Origin: JASHPR01 sp963749145
GTDB lineage: Bacteria; Actinomycetota; Actinomycetes; Streptosporangiales; Streptosporangiaceae
Length of the DNA: 64,000 bases
Assembly (NCBI GenBank): GCA_963749145.1
Contig: CAVVLN010000005.1
Coordinates: forward strand, 930,001-994,000
Reading direction: 5' to 3'
Part shown: piece after piece, positions 1 through 7,696 of the stretch
Numbering within the stretch: position 1 is the first letter of the stretch
How the letters are laid out: each line of letters begins with the position of its first letter
Translations under genes and position numbers: made by a program
The notes under the pieces: generated by a model
The model's database searches: none
What the model was told of the DNA's origin: nothing
What the model saw: the letters and a program-made list of their open reading frames with translations, nothing else

Positions 1-270
1 CTCGGCGGGGCCAGGCTGCTGGGCCGGGAGAGCGAGATCGGGTCGCTGGAACCGGGCAAGCTGGCCGACATCGCGCTGTGGCGGCTGGACACGCTGCCGC
101 ACGCGGGCATCGCCGATCCCGTGGCCGCGCTGGTGCTCGGCCCGCCGCCGCCGCTCGAACTGCTGCTGGTGAACGGTGCGGCCGTGGTCGATCGGGACCG
201 CGTGGTGACCGTGGACGAGGCGCGGGTAGCCGAGGCGGCCCGCCGGGCCTGCGCAGCCCTCGCTGGCTGA
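1..270 (+). CDS. Amidohydrolase-family protein, C-terminal part (5' end outside window)
   Basis: Frame 1 is open from the first base to a TGA at 268-270, giving 89 residues. The segment SLEPGKLADIALWRLD near residues 16-31 is the usual closing motif of cyclic amidohydrolases and deaminases (cytosine-deaminase/8-oxoguanine-deaminase/atrazine chlorohydrolase type), where the C-terminal strand returns to the composite beta domain. The metal-binding barrel lies upstream of the window. The purine-catabolic genes 7 kb downstream fit a purine-ring deaminase such as 8-oxoguanine or guanine deaminase, but the visible part cannot fix the substrate. The neighbouring gene is convergent, with 23 bp between stop codons. 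Confidence 0.75.
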   Translation, partial: LGGARLLGRESEIGSLEPGKLADIALWRLDTLPHAGIADPVAALVLGPPPPLELLLVNGAAVVDRDRVVTVDEARVAEAARRACAALAG

Positions 271-293
271 CCCGCGCGCTCCGGGCCCCGCGG

Positions 294-1943
294 TCAGGCG
301 GGCAACTCCAGGTCATGCTGGCCGACGGTGCCGAACCAGTCGCCGCGCTCTTCGCGCAGCAGGCGGTCCACGGTCGCGGCGATGGTTCGCACGCGGGCGC
401 GGTTCGCGCCCGCCAGCATCTGATCCCGCGCCTCGGCGAGGAACTCGGCCATCCGCGCGTAGCGCCGGGCGTGGTGCAGGTACTCGCGCTGCGCGGTGTA
501 GCCGGCCAGCGCGGCGGCACAGGCCGGGATGCCGATGGACAGCAGGCTGAGCAGGTGGTGGAACCAGTTCTCCGGGCCGCCGAGCGTCACGTGGATGAGC
601 GCGACGACCACCGACACGCCGAACAGGCCCTCGACCACCCGGCCCGAGATCCGGTGCCGGGCGAAGGCAAGCTTGGCCGCCTGGTCGAAATACTCGCGCT
701 GGCCCTCGATCCAGGCGTCAGCCAGGAAGTCGCGCAGCGGCCCCAGCGCGACCTGCTGGGCATCCCAGGACGGACGGCGCGCCCACATCTGGCGGAACGC
801 AGCCTGGGCCCAGGGCGCGGCGGGATCGTCCCTGGTCAGGAGCGATGCCGACGGCCGCTCCTCGGCCCCGGATAGCGCGATGAAGAAGGCGTTGCGCAGG
901 CGCTCGGCCAGGTAACGGGTCGAGATCCAGCGCTGCTGCACATGGCGGCGCCGGCCCCACTCCAGGATGCTCATGATGGTCAGCAGGCAGGTCACCTCAC
1001 CCGCCACGATCAGCCGGATCTCCGGGAAGAAGATGAGCTGCGCGGCCACCACGCAGACGGCCAGCGCGGCCAGGGCGAACAGCGCGGCGCTGAGCCGGAT
1101 GTACAGCGCCTGGAACCGCCGGGCCAGCACCTCGGCCCGGCCGAGCGGCGGCCCGATCCAGTCGAGCAGCGGGTTCAGGCCGCCGGGGGCGGCGGCGACG
1201 CCGTCGGCCCGGGCGCGCGTCCGCTCGGTGAACGGCCGCAGGCACGCCCGTGACTCCTCCGGGCGCACGGGCGCGGCGTTGAACTCGTCGAGGCCGTCCA
1301 GGTCACCGGGTCCCAGCCCGGCGATCTCGCCCAGGTTCTCGACCACCGGGTCGCCCCCGGCAGCCGGCAGCCAGACCAGCGGGCGGCGCTGTCGGCGCGC
1401 GTACCGGACGATCTGCCCGGTGCCGCCCTTGCCCGCGGCGTGCTGGCCATCCCAGATGGCGATCGTGATGTCGGCCCGGTCGACGACCGCCCGGCCCGCC
1501 GCGGCGTAGCCGTCCTCCCGTGTGGGCTGGGCCGGCAGGGTGATCACCGAGCAGGCCGCGGCGAGCAGGCGTTCGAACTCCGGCCCGGACCCGGCCGGCT
1601 CGAAGTCCTTGATGTACTCGGCCGCGGGCATGGGCAGGATGACCTCGAGCCGGCCGCCCGGCCGCCGCAGCACGCTCCGGGCGACCACCCGGTCCGCCCC
1701 GTCGGCGAGCGCCGAGACCGCCACCAGCGGGCAGGTGCCGCGGGCCGCGCCGGGCAGGCGCCGCACGATCAGGTCGATGGCCTCGTCGACCGCTCTGGTC
1801 ACGGCCGCCGGGTCGGCCAGCACCCGGTGACCCGTGACCGCCACCCGCAGGCTGAACGGGATGCGGCCGCCGTCATCCGCCGTCGGGCGGGCGCCCCCCA
1901 GAGACGTCACGCCCGCCATCTTCTCATTCGCCGCGATCGGCAC
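294..1943 (-). CDS. SLOG-domain protein with four C-terminal membrane helices (putative nucleotide-sensing membrane effector)
   Basis: This 549-residue protein starts at GTG (1943); an in-frame ATG lies at 1919. Residues 31-195 look like a SLOG (Rossmann/LOG-like) domain: VAVTGHR at 34-40, SALADGADRVV at 77-87, and DITIAIWDG at 158-166. Hydrophobic segments near 283-305, 309-327, 436-453 and 462-482 make two helical hairpins separated by a long charged stretch, an arrangement like SLATT-type 4-TM modules. SLOG fused to SLATT-like helices is a known theme of predicted nucleotide-activated conflict systems, in which a nucleotide ligand would open a pore. No nucleotide-generating cyclase or CD-NTase is adjacent, so the trigger is unknown. 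The SLOG call is fairly secure; the immune role is inference. Confidence 0.7.
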   Translation of the reverse strand: MPIAANEKMAGVTSLGGARPTADDGGRIPFSLRVAVTGHRVLADPAAVTRAVDEAIDLIVRRLPGAARGTCPLVAVSALADGADRVVARSVLRRPGGRLEVILPMPAAEYIKDFEPAGSGPEFERLLAAACSVITLPAQPTREDGYAAAGRAVVDRADITIAIWDGQHAAGKGGTGQIVRYARRQRRPLVWLPAAGGDPVVENLGEIAGLGPGDLDGLDEFNAAPVRPEESRACLRPFTERTRARADGVAAAPGGLNPLLDWIGPPLGRAEVLARRFQALYIRLSAALFALAALAVCVVAAQLIFFPEIRLIVAGEVTCLLTIMSILEWGRRRHVQQRWISTRYLAERLRNAFFIALSGAEERPSASLLTRDDPAAPWAQAAFRQMWARRPSWDAQQVALGPLRDFLADAWIEGQREYFDQAAKLAFARHRISGRVVEGLFGVSVVVALIHVTLGGPENWFHHLLSLLSIGIPACAAALAGYTAQREYLHHARRYARMAEFLAEARDQMLAGANRARVRTIAATVDRLLREERGDWFGTVGQHDLELPA

Positions 1944-2523
1944 CGGGCGGACAATGGCCGGCAGGGCGGACTCAGGGCGGTCTGGACCATGCCCGGCCGG
2001 TTTGGCAGAGTGACAGGGCTAGACACGCCAGCTGCAACGCGAGGCGCCGCGGGAGCGCAACGGCGTGAGATTGGCCGCCTGGAGCAGCCCGAGGCGGCGG
2101 GGGCTGCCTGGCGACTCGGGGGCGGCGGCCTGCCCGCGACCTATGGGCGGTAGCCCTCCGGTCGCGGTCGCCGCCGCCGGTCGCCAGCCTCGCTACCGGC
2201 AGGCAGGCGCTACCGGCCGCAACGGTCCCGCAGCGCGGCGCCCGGCACTGATAGCCGGGCCGACCTCCGGTCGCGGGGGCAGTCTCTCACTGCGAAAGAG
2301 CACCATCAAGGGCACGCCTACGGCGCGTCGCTGACGCGATGGCGCTGCGCGCCACCCTTGACAGTGCTCTTGGCCAGCAAGACCCCGGCACCTATCAGGA
2401 GGACGGGGATGCTGAAGTCCGTGCGGCGAGGGCCCGGCCGAAGCGGGCAGTGATCTTCGCTGTGGGCAGGCCGCAGACCATTAACTGGCCTCTTTCTGCT
2501 AATGACGTTAAGTCACTAATACC
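1944..2523. other. 580-bp intergenic region with no supported gene
   Basis: GC drops from left to right as the region approaches the low-GC secreted-protein gene. Short open frames here have no recognisable domain and no convincing ribosome binding site. The only structure seen is the long inverted repeat at 2296-2371, listed separately. Confidence 0.5.
2296..2371. repeat. Near-perfect 17-bp inverted repeat with a 42-bp loop
   Basis: The left arm (2296-2312, beginning AAGAGCAC and ending TCAAGGG) pairs with the right arm (2355-2371, CCCTTGA then GTGCTCTT). There are 15 paired bases, interrupted by one central CA/CA mismatch pair. The loop is itself rich in short GCGC-containing complements. 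No T-run follows, so a simple terminator is not favoured. It could be an end structure of a lost mobile element, a folded RNA, or a protein-binding cruciform. Confidence 0.5.
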
Positions 2524-3075
2524 CTATACGTCGAAACACCATTTTCCTGGCTTGTTAAGGTAGAAAGGAGAACCGTTAACTCCCGACTGCTCCGGTCCGA
2601 GGTAGCCGCCCCAGTGGCGGTTATAAAATGCACTGTAGCCCGAAGGGCAGCCGTTGCTGCCATTACCTTGAATCCACTCGAATTGAGTACCCCATCCCGC
2701 GCCCTGACCATTATTTCCGCACGGGTCGAGACTAGTGTCCGCGTATCCGGAATTGTTATACGCGTCACCGACACAGTAGCCGTTCCATGGGATGCCGCTG
2801 CCGGGCAGGAATGCGATAACGACATTGCCATCCGGCTGTCCGATTACATCAAAATCATCATTTTGGTTAGGGGTGCCTCCTGTATAGGCTTTCACGAACG
2901 GTCCGCCGCCCCATGCGTTCAGGCAGGAATCGCCGGTGCAGATTCCGCCGGGTGCCGGCGATCCCAGTGTTGCCGCCGATGCTTCCGTTATTCCGGTTGA
3001 CAGGACAGCGGCAATAGGAAGGAGAAGCGCGCCTACCAGTGCGCCGATTCGGTAAAGCCTACGCGTTTTCTTCAC
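2524..3075 (-). CDS. Small secreted cysteine-rich protein of unknown function
   Basis: The start is taken as GTG at 3075, preceded by AGAAGGGA at a good distance. It gives about 183 residues beginning with a classical Sec signal: basic KKTRRLYR, a hydrophobic GALVGALLLPIAAVL core, and an A-S-A cleavage site near residue 36. The predicted mature chain of about 145 residues is rich in Gly, Asn, Trp and Tyr and has six Cys (ICTGDSC, YCVG, DPCG, NGCPSG, KWCF), an even number that suggests three disulfides. No family is recognised. GC content is clearly below that of its neighbours, which suggests recent acquisition or relaxed codon selection. The frame stays open upstream to 3186, but that extension would bury the signal peptide. 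Confidence 0.6.
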   Translation of the reverse strand: MKKTRRLYRIGALVGALLLPIAAVLSTGITEASAATLGSPAPGGICTGDSCLNAWGGGPFVKAYTGGTPNQNDDFDVIGQPDGNVVIAFLPGSGIPWNGYCVGDAYNNSGYADTSLDPCGNNGQGAGWGTQFEWIQGNGSNGCPSGYSAFYNRHWGGYLGPEQSGVNGSPFYLNKPGKWCFDV

Positions 3076-3556
3076 TATGTTCCCTTCTGGTTTTTCCACT
3101 GTGTTCTCCCTTCTGGCAAAGCCTAACGCTGCACCTGAGAAGCGGACATGAGGTTTGACCGGCAGTTTGACCGGCAATTTGCCCATACACGGGTTGCCCT
3201 GGCCGCGCCGCCGGGATCGTTGCTACGGCGAGAAAGGCCGCAGATGCAGCTGCCGCGACGACGTAGCTCGTAGCCGTGAAGGATCGGATCCATCTCATGG
3301 GCATGTCCTTGGGGCGCGGCTATCAGTTAAGCTTGCGGGCGCCCGCTTGGCGCAGGCTTGACGCCGGGACGGGCCAGGGCGCATGCAAGCCCAGCTGCCA
3401 CGCCTGGCTGGTTTTGGGACGAAGGAACCAGCGTTAAGATTGGCTTTGACACCGTTCTTGCTTTCGTCGCAAGAGCCTGACCACCATCCTTGACCACAAA
3501 GGAGCCCGGCAGAGGCAGTCTTAAGAGTCGGCCCGCTAGGATTTCCGGTCCCGTAT

Positions 3557-3812
3557 GCGGGCCTTCTCGCTGTCCGGCGCAGGCGAAGATCCGCAGCCGG
3601 AGTCGTTTGGGTTCGCAGCGGCGGGCTTGGCTGGTGAGGGCGAGCATCTGGGTCCAGGCGAGCAGCTCGCACGCCAGCGCGACGATCTCGCACCAGACCT
3701 GGTTCTGGGCGTAGCCGTGCAGGGGCAGGTTGCGCAGCCCGGTGTCCTTGGCGCAGCGGATGCGGTCCTCGCACCGGGCCCGGCACCGGTGGCGTAGTTC
3801 CAGGTCGGCGAG
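3557..3812 (-). pseudogene. IS1380-family transposase remnant (C-terminal fragment)
   Basis: The minus strand encodes a stretch closely resembling the C-terminal catalytic region of IS1380-family DDE transposases in actinobacteria: HRCRARCEDRIRCAKDTGLR, then LPLHGYAQNQVWCEIVALAC and WTQMLALTSQARRCEPKRLR. Only about 85 codons are recognisable; a full transposase has roughly 450. No matching N-terminal part, terminal inverted repeats or target duplication are visible, so this is a dead relic marking past insertion. The surrounding DNA (3187-4085) holds no other supported gene. Confidence 0.75.
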
Positions 3813-4085
3813 CTGGCCGTTCTGCAATGACCGATGAGCCTGCCCGATCCGCCGAGCCTGGCCGGACGCGGCCCTGGCGGGCGGGCGTCCCAACGCAGAG
3901 TCCGGTGAAGAGCGCGCGGAGCAAATCGCCAGTCTTTTGCCCGCAGCTTTACAGACCGTTTCCAGTAGAATTCCAGTCGATCGCGTAACCGGACCACGTC
4001 CGAGACCGTGCCCGACCACCCCGCCAAGGCCGCTGGCACCAGGCTCATCTGCCAGCTGACCGGCCCAAGCCTGCAAGGGCCCGCG

Positions 4086-6380
4086 ATGACCGACGACGTC
4101 GCAGCGTTCGGGACGCAACTGTGTGCTTGGCGGCAGTCGGCTGGGCTGTCGCAGGAGGAGCTGGCGGGCCGGTGCGGCTTGAGCATCCGCGCGATCAGCG
4201 ACCTGGAGCGTGGCCGCACCAGGTGGCCACACCGGGACTCGATCCTCCGTCTGGCCGATGCGTTGGGGCTACGCGGCGACCCTCGGAGGGAGTTCTTCGC
4301 CGCTGCTGGACGGCGGCTGGCCGGTAACGCCTCCGCGGCTTATGCCGCAGCGTCAGAGAGCCGACTGGCCCGGCTCGGCGGCGGCCACGTCGTGCCCCGG
4401 CAGCTACCGGGCCCGGTGCGGCATTTCATCGGCCGCGATAGTGAGCTGGCGGCGCTGACCGGCCTGCTGGACCAGGCTGGCAGCACGCCAGCGACGGTAT
4501 TGATCTCGGCGATCGAGGGAACGGCCGGGGTGGGCAAAACGACGCTGGCCATCCGCTGGGCGCACCAGGTCGCAGAGCGTTTCCCGGACGGACAGTTGTA
4601 TGCGGACCTGCGCGGCTATGACCCCGATGAACCGTTACCCGCGTCGGACGCTCTCGCCGGGTTCCTACGTGACCTGGGCGTGCCCGGGCCGGACATCCCG
4701 GCCAAGGCGAGCGAGCGCGCCACTAGGTTCCGCAGCCTGCTGGCCGGGCGGCGGATGCTAGTACTGCTAGACAACGCCGGGCAGGTCGAGCAGGTCCGGC
4801 CCCTTCTTCCCGGCAGCCCCGGGTGCGTGACGCTGGTGACGAGCCGTGATGCGCTGCCGGGCCTGGTGGCCCGGGACGGCGCGGTCCGGCTGGACCTCGA
4901 CCTGCTGCCGCTGACGGAGGCGGTCGGGCTGTTGCGGGCGCTGATCGGCGCTCGCGTCGACGCCGACCCTTATGCGGCTAACGCGCTCGCGGCCCGGTGC
5001 GCGCGGCTGCCCCTGGCTCTTCGAGTCGCGGCGGAACTCGCGGCGTCCCGCCCGGCCGCCAGCCTTGCCGAACTGACCGAAGAGCTGGCGGACCAGCAGC
5101 AGCGTCTGGACCGGCTGGACGCCGGCGGAGACCCGCGCACCGGGGTTCGGGCCGTGTTCTCCTGGTCCTACCAGCACCTGGACGCCGAGGCGGCCAGGTT
5201 GTTCCGCCTGGTCGGCCTGCACCCAGGCCGTGATCTGGACATCCATGCCGCCGCTGCACTAACAGCCGCCACGGCCGGGTCTGCCCGCCGCGGGCTGGAC
5301 GCGCTGGCCCGCGGTCACCTGGTCCGGACCACCGCACCCGGCCGATACGCCCTCCATGATCTGCTGCGCGCCTATGCCCGGGACCTCGCGGGCATGCACG
5401 ATGACGAGGGCGAGCAGCGGGCGGCGCTGACCCGCCTGTTCGACTATTACCTGCAGGCCTCGGCCGCCGCGATGGACACACTGTTGCCAGCCGAAGCAGG
5501 CCGTCGGCCCAGCATTCCCACGCCCGCCGACTGTGCCCTGCCGCGCCTCGAGAACCGGGCCGCGGCTCGGGCGTGGCTGGACACCGAGCGGGCCAATCTG
5601 GTCGCCGTGGCCATGTACTCTCCCGCGCATGGCTGGCCTGACCATGCCACACGGCTGGCCGCTACCTTGTTCCGCTACCTCGACGCCGGCGGTCACTTCG
5701 CCGAGGCCGTCATCATCCACGGCCACGCCCGCAGCGCCGCGGCACAAATCAGCGACCGTAACGCCGAGGCCGACGCCCTGACCAGCCTGGGCCTCGTCGA
5801 CTTGCACCAGGGCCGCTACCTCCAGGCCACCGCCCACCTCCGGGGGGCCCTGGCGCTGAGCCGCGAAACCGGCGACCGCAACCGCCAGGCCCGCGCCCTG
5901 CAGGACCTGGGCCTCGGCGACTTTCAGCAGGGCCGCTGGCCGGAGGCCGCACGCCGGCTCGAGCAGGCCATGGACCTGTTCCGCCAGACCGGCGAACGGA
6001 TCGGCCAGGCCCGCGCGCTGGGCAACCTCGGCATCATCGAATTCCAGCAGGGCCGCCCCGACCAGGCCGCCGACCATCTCCAGCAGGCACTGGCGGTATA
6101 CCGCGAGACCAGCCACCCGGCCGGCGAAGCCTACATCCTGGCCAATCTTGGCGGCGGCGAGCTGACGCAGGGCCGCTACCACCAGGCCGCCGGCCATCTC
6201 CAGCAGGCCCTGGCCCTGTTCCATGAGACCGGCAACCGTACCGGCGAGGCCCACGTGCTGGCCAATCTCGGAATCATCGACCTGCGCCAAGGCCGCTGCC
6301 GGAGGCCACCAGCAACCTCCGGCAGTCGCTGGACCTATTCCGCGAGACCGGCGACCGCAGCGGTCAGGCCGAGGCGATGA
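4086..6380 (+). CDS. HTH / NB-ARC ATPase / TPR regulator, reading frame disrupted near the 3' end
   Basis: Start chosen at ATG 4086 (MTDDVAAFG). Residues 8-62 form an XRE-type helix-turn-helix (GLSQEELAGRCGLSIRAISD). A P-loop (GTAGVGKTTL, about 145-154) and LYADLRGYDP follow in an NB-ARC STAND module with a Walker B-like RMLVLLDN. From about residue 500 there are repeated 40-residue TPR units containing QGRY..A..HL..AL. Proteins of this plan are actinobacterial transcriptional or signal regulators related to the AfsR/SARP group. Near 6296-6300 one base seems lost: the next TPR continues in another frame (EATSNLRQSLDLFRETGDR) to about 6420 and then runs into antisense Ig-gene sequence. The C-terminal repeats are therefore truncated, though the HTH and ATPase parts remain intact. 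Confidence 0.75.
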   Translation: MTDDVAAFGTQLCAWRQSAGLSQEELAGRCGLSIRAISDLERGRTRWPHRDSILRLADALGLRGDPRREFFAAAGRRLAGNASAAYAAASESRLARLGGGHVVPRQLPGPVRHFIGRDSELAALTGLLDQAGSTPATVLISAIEGTAGVGKTTLAIRWAHQVAERFPDGQLYADLRGYDPDEPLPASDALAGFLRDLGVPGPDIPAKASERATRFRSLLAGRRMLVLLDNAGQVEQVRPLLPGSPGCVTLVTSRDALPGLVARDGAVRLDLDLLPLTEAVGLLRALIGARVDADPYAANALAARCARLPLALRVAAELAASRPAASLAELTEELADQQQRLDRLDAGGDPRTGVRAVFSWSYQHLDAEAARLFRLVGLHPGRDLDIHAAAALTAATAGSARRGLDALARGHLVRTTAPGRYALHDLLRAYARDLAGMHDDEGEQRAALTRLFDYYLQASAAAMDTLLPAEAGRRPSIPTPADCALPRLENRAAARAWLDTERANLVAVAMYSPAHGWPDHATRLAATLFRYLDAGGHFAEAVIIHGHARSAAAQISDRNAEADALTSLGLVDLHQGRYLQATAHLRGALALSRETGDRNRQARALQDLGLGDFQQGRWPEAARRLEQAMDLFRQTGERIGQARALGNLGIIEFQQGRPDQAADHLQQALAVYRETSHPAGEAYILANLGGGELTQGRYHQAAGHLQQALALFHETGNRTGEAHVLANLGIIDLRQGRCRRPPATSGSRWTYSARPATAAVRPRR

Positions 6381-6444
6381 ACGGCCTTGGCGAAGTGCTC
6401 CTCGCCACGGGCCAGCCAGACCACGCCGCACCCAGCACGCCGCC

Positions 6445-7500
6445 GCGCTCGTCGGTCGCGGTGTTGTCTTGTGAGTCCTGCACCTGCACGGGGAAGGTGA
6501 AGGTGCCGGCCTCGGTCGGCGTTCCGGTCAGAACGTTGTTGAAGTCCGGAGCGGTGGTGCCGAGGGTGAGGCCGGGCGGGAGCTCATTGATGTTGGTGAC
6601 GACGAACCAGGAGTACGGAGGGTCGCCGCCTTGGGCGATGAGGTGGTGGCTGTACGGCACGCCAACCTTTCCGGTCGCAAGCGGGGTGGTGCTGATCTGC
6701 AGCGGCGGATCGATGGTGAGGGTGAATTGCTGGGTGGCCTGCTGCCCGTCGTAGTCGGCAAGCCGCATGGTGAAGGTGTAGGTGCCGGCCGTGGTCGGTG
6801 TCCCGGCGAGCTCATCGTTGACGTCGCGCGGAGGTCGGAAAAGGTCTGCAGGCTGAGGCCAGGCGGGAGTTGCCGGCGGCCACGGACCAGGTGTAGGGGG
6901 CGGCGCCGCCGCTGAGGAAGAAGTTCTGCGCATACGCCCCGCCGACCATCCCCGGACCGAGGTCTGTTCCGCGCTGGCGTTGATGGTCAGCGGCACGTTC
7001 GGGTCGACGTGATCGAGTAGGCCTGGTACAGCGGCTGGCCTGGTCGCCGGTGCCTTGCCGGTGAGTTGTAGGTGTGATTGGTGCCGGCAGCTGGGTGGTG
7101 GTACCGCTGACGTGTCGCCGGAGTCCGAAGGTGGCGGCATGGTCGTGCCGGGCAGGGCGCCGCGATGACGCGAGCGTGCCGCGGCTTGTGGCTGGTGGGC
7201 AGGTGCCCGGCGTAGGGCTGGCCGATGACGCGTCGGGCAGCACGCAGGTCCGCTGATCAGGAAGCCGCCGTTGGCAGCGGAGTGCACAGCAGCTGATCTG
7301 GCGGGCCTTGCACGGTGATGGTGATCTGGTAGGCCAGCGTGGCGGTCAGGCCCCCGTCGGTCGCCTTGATGGTGAAGTTGAACGTCCGGCCTGGGCGGGG
7401 TTCCGGTGATGACGGTGCCGGACCCGGACGGGGCAGCCAGGGTCAGGCCGGCGGGGAGGCTGCCGCGGTCACCGCGAAGGTGACGTGGCGCCGCGGCGCC
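6445..7500 (-). pseudogene. Decayed Ig-like (He_PIG) repeat protein
   Basis: The minus strand holds at least three copies of the putative-Ig-domain pattern, spread over different frames: GLTLAAPSGSGTVITGTP followed after a frameshift by RTFNFTIKATDGGLTATLAY; then TPTTAGTYTFTMRLADYDG; then PYSHHLIAQGGDPPYSW and TGTPTEAGTFTFPVQVQDSQ. Such repeats usually belong to large secreted or surface adhesion proteins. There are several frameshifts and no start codon with a signal peptide, so the gene is dead. Its 3' end abuts the broken TPR gene tail to tail near 6440, marking a rearrangement junction. 7501-7696 holds nothing recognisable. Confidence 0.65.
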
Positions 7501-7696
7501 GCCGCTCACGCGACTTAGGGCGGTCTGGAAGCGCCGGGTCCGAGAGGCCCGGGGCAGGCCGGTCCCGGCGGGTACTGAGGGTCGGCCCGGGGCGGGCGGC
7601 TCCGGGCGGGTACTGAAGGCCGGCCAGGGCTGGTCCCGGGGCCCGCGGCGGGCCCGCGGCGTGCGCGTCCGGGCCGCGGTGCGGGAGCATGGGACG

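Noticed and set aside
3187..4085. Intact insertion sequence
   Set aside because: Only about 85 codons of an IS1380 transposase remain; no terminal inverted repeats or target duplication were found.
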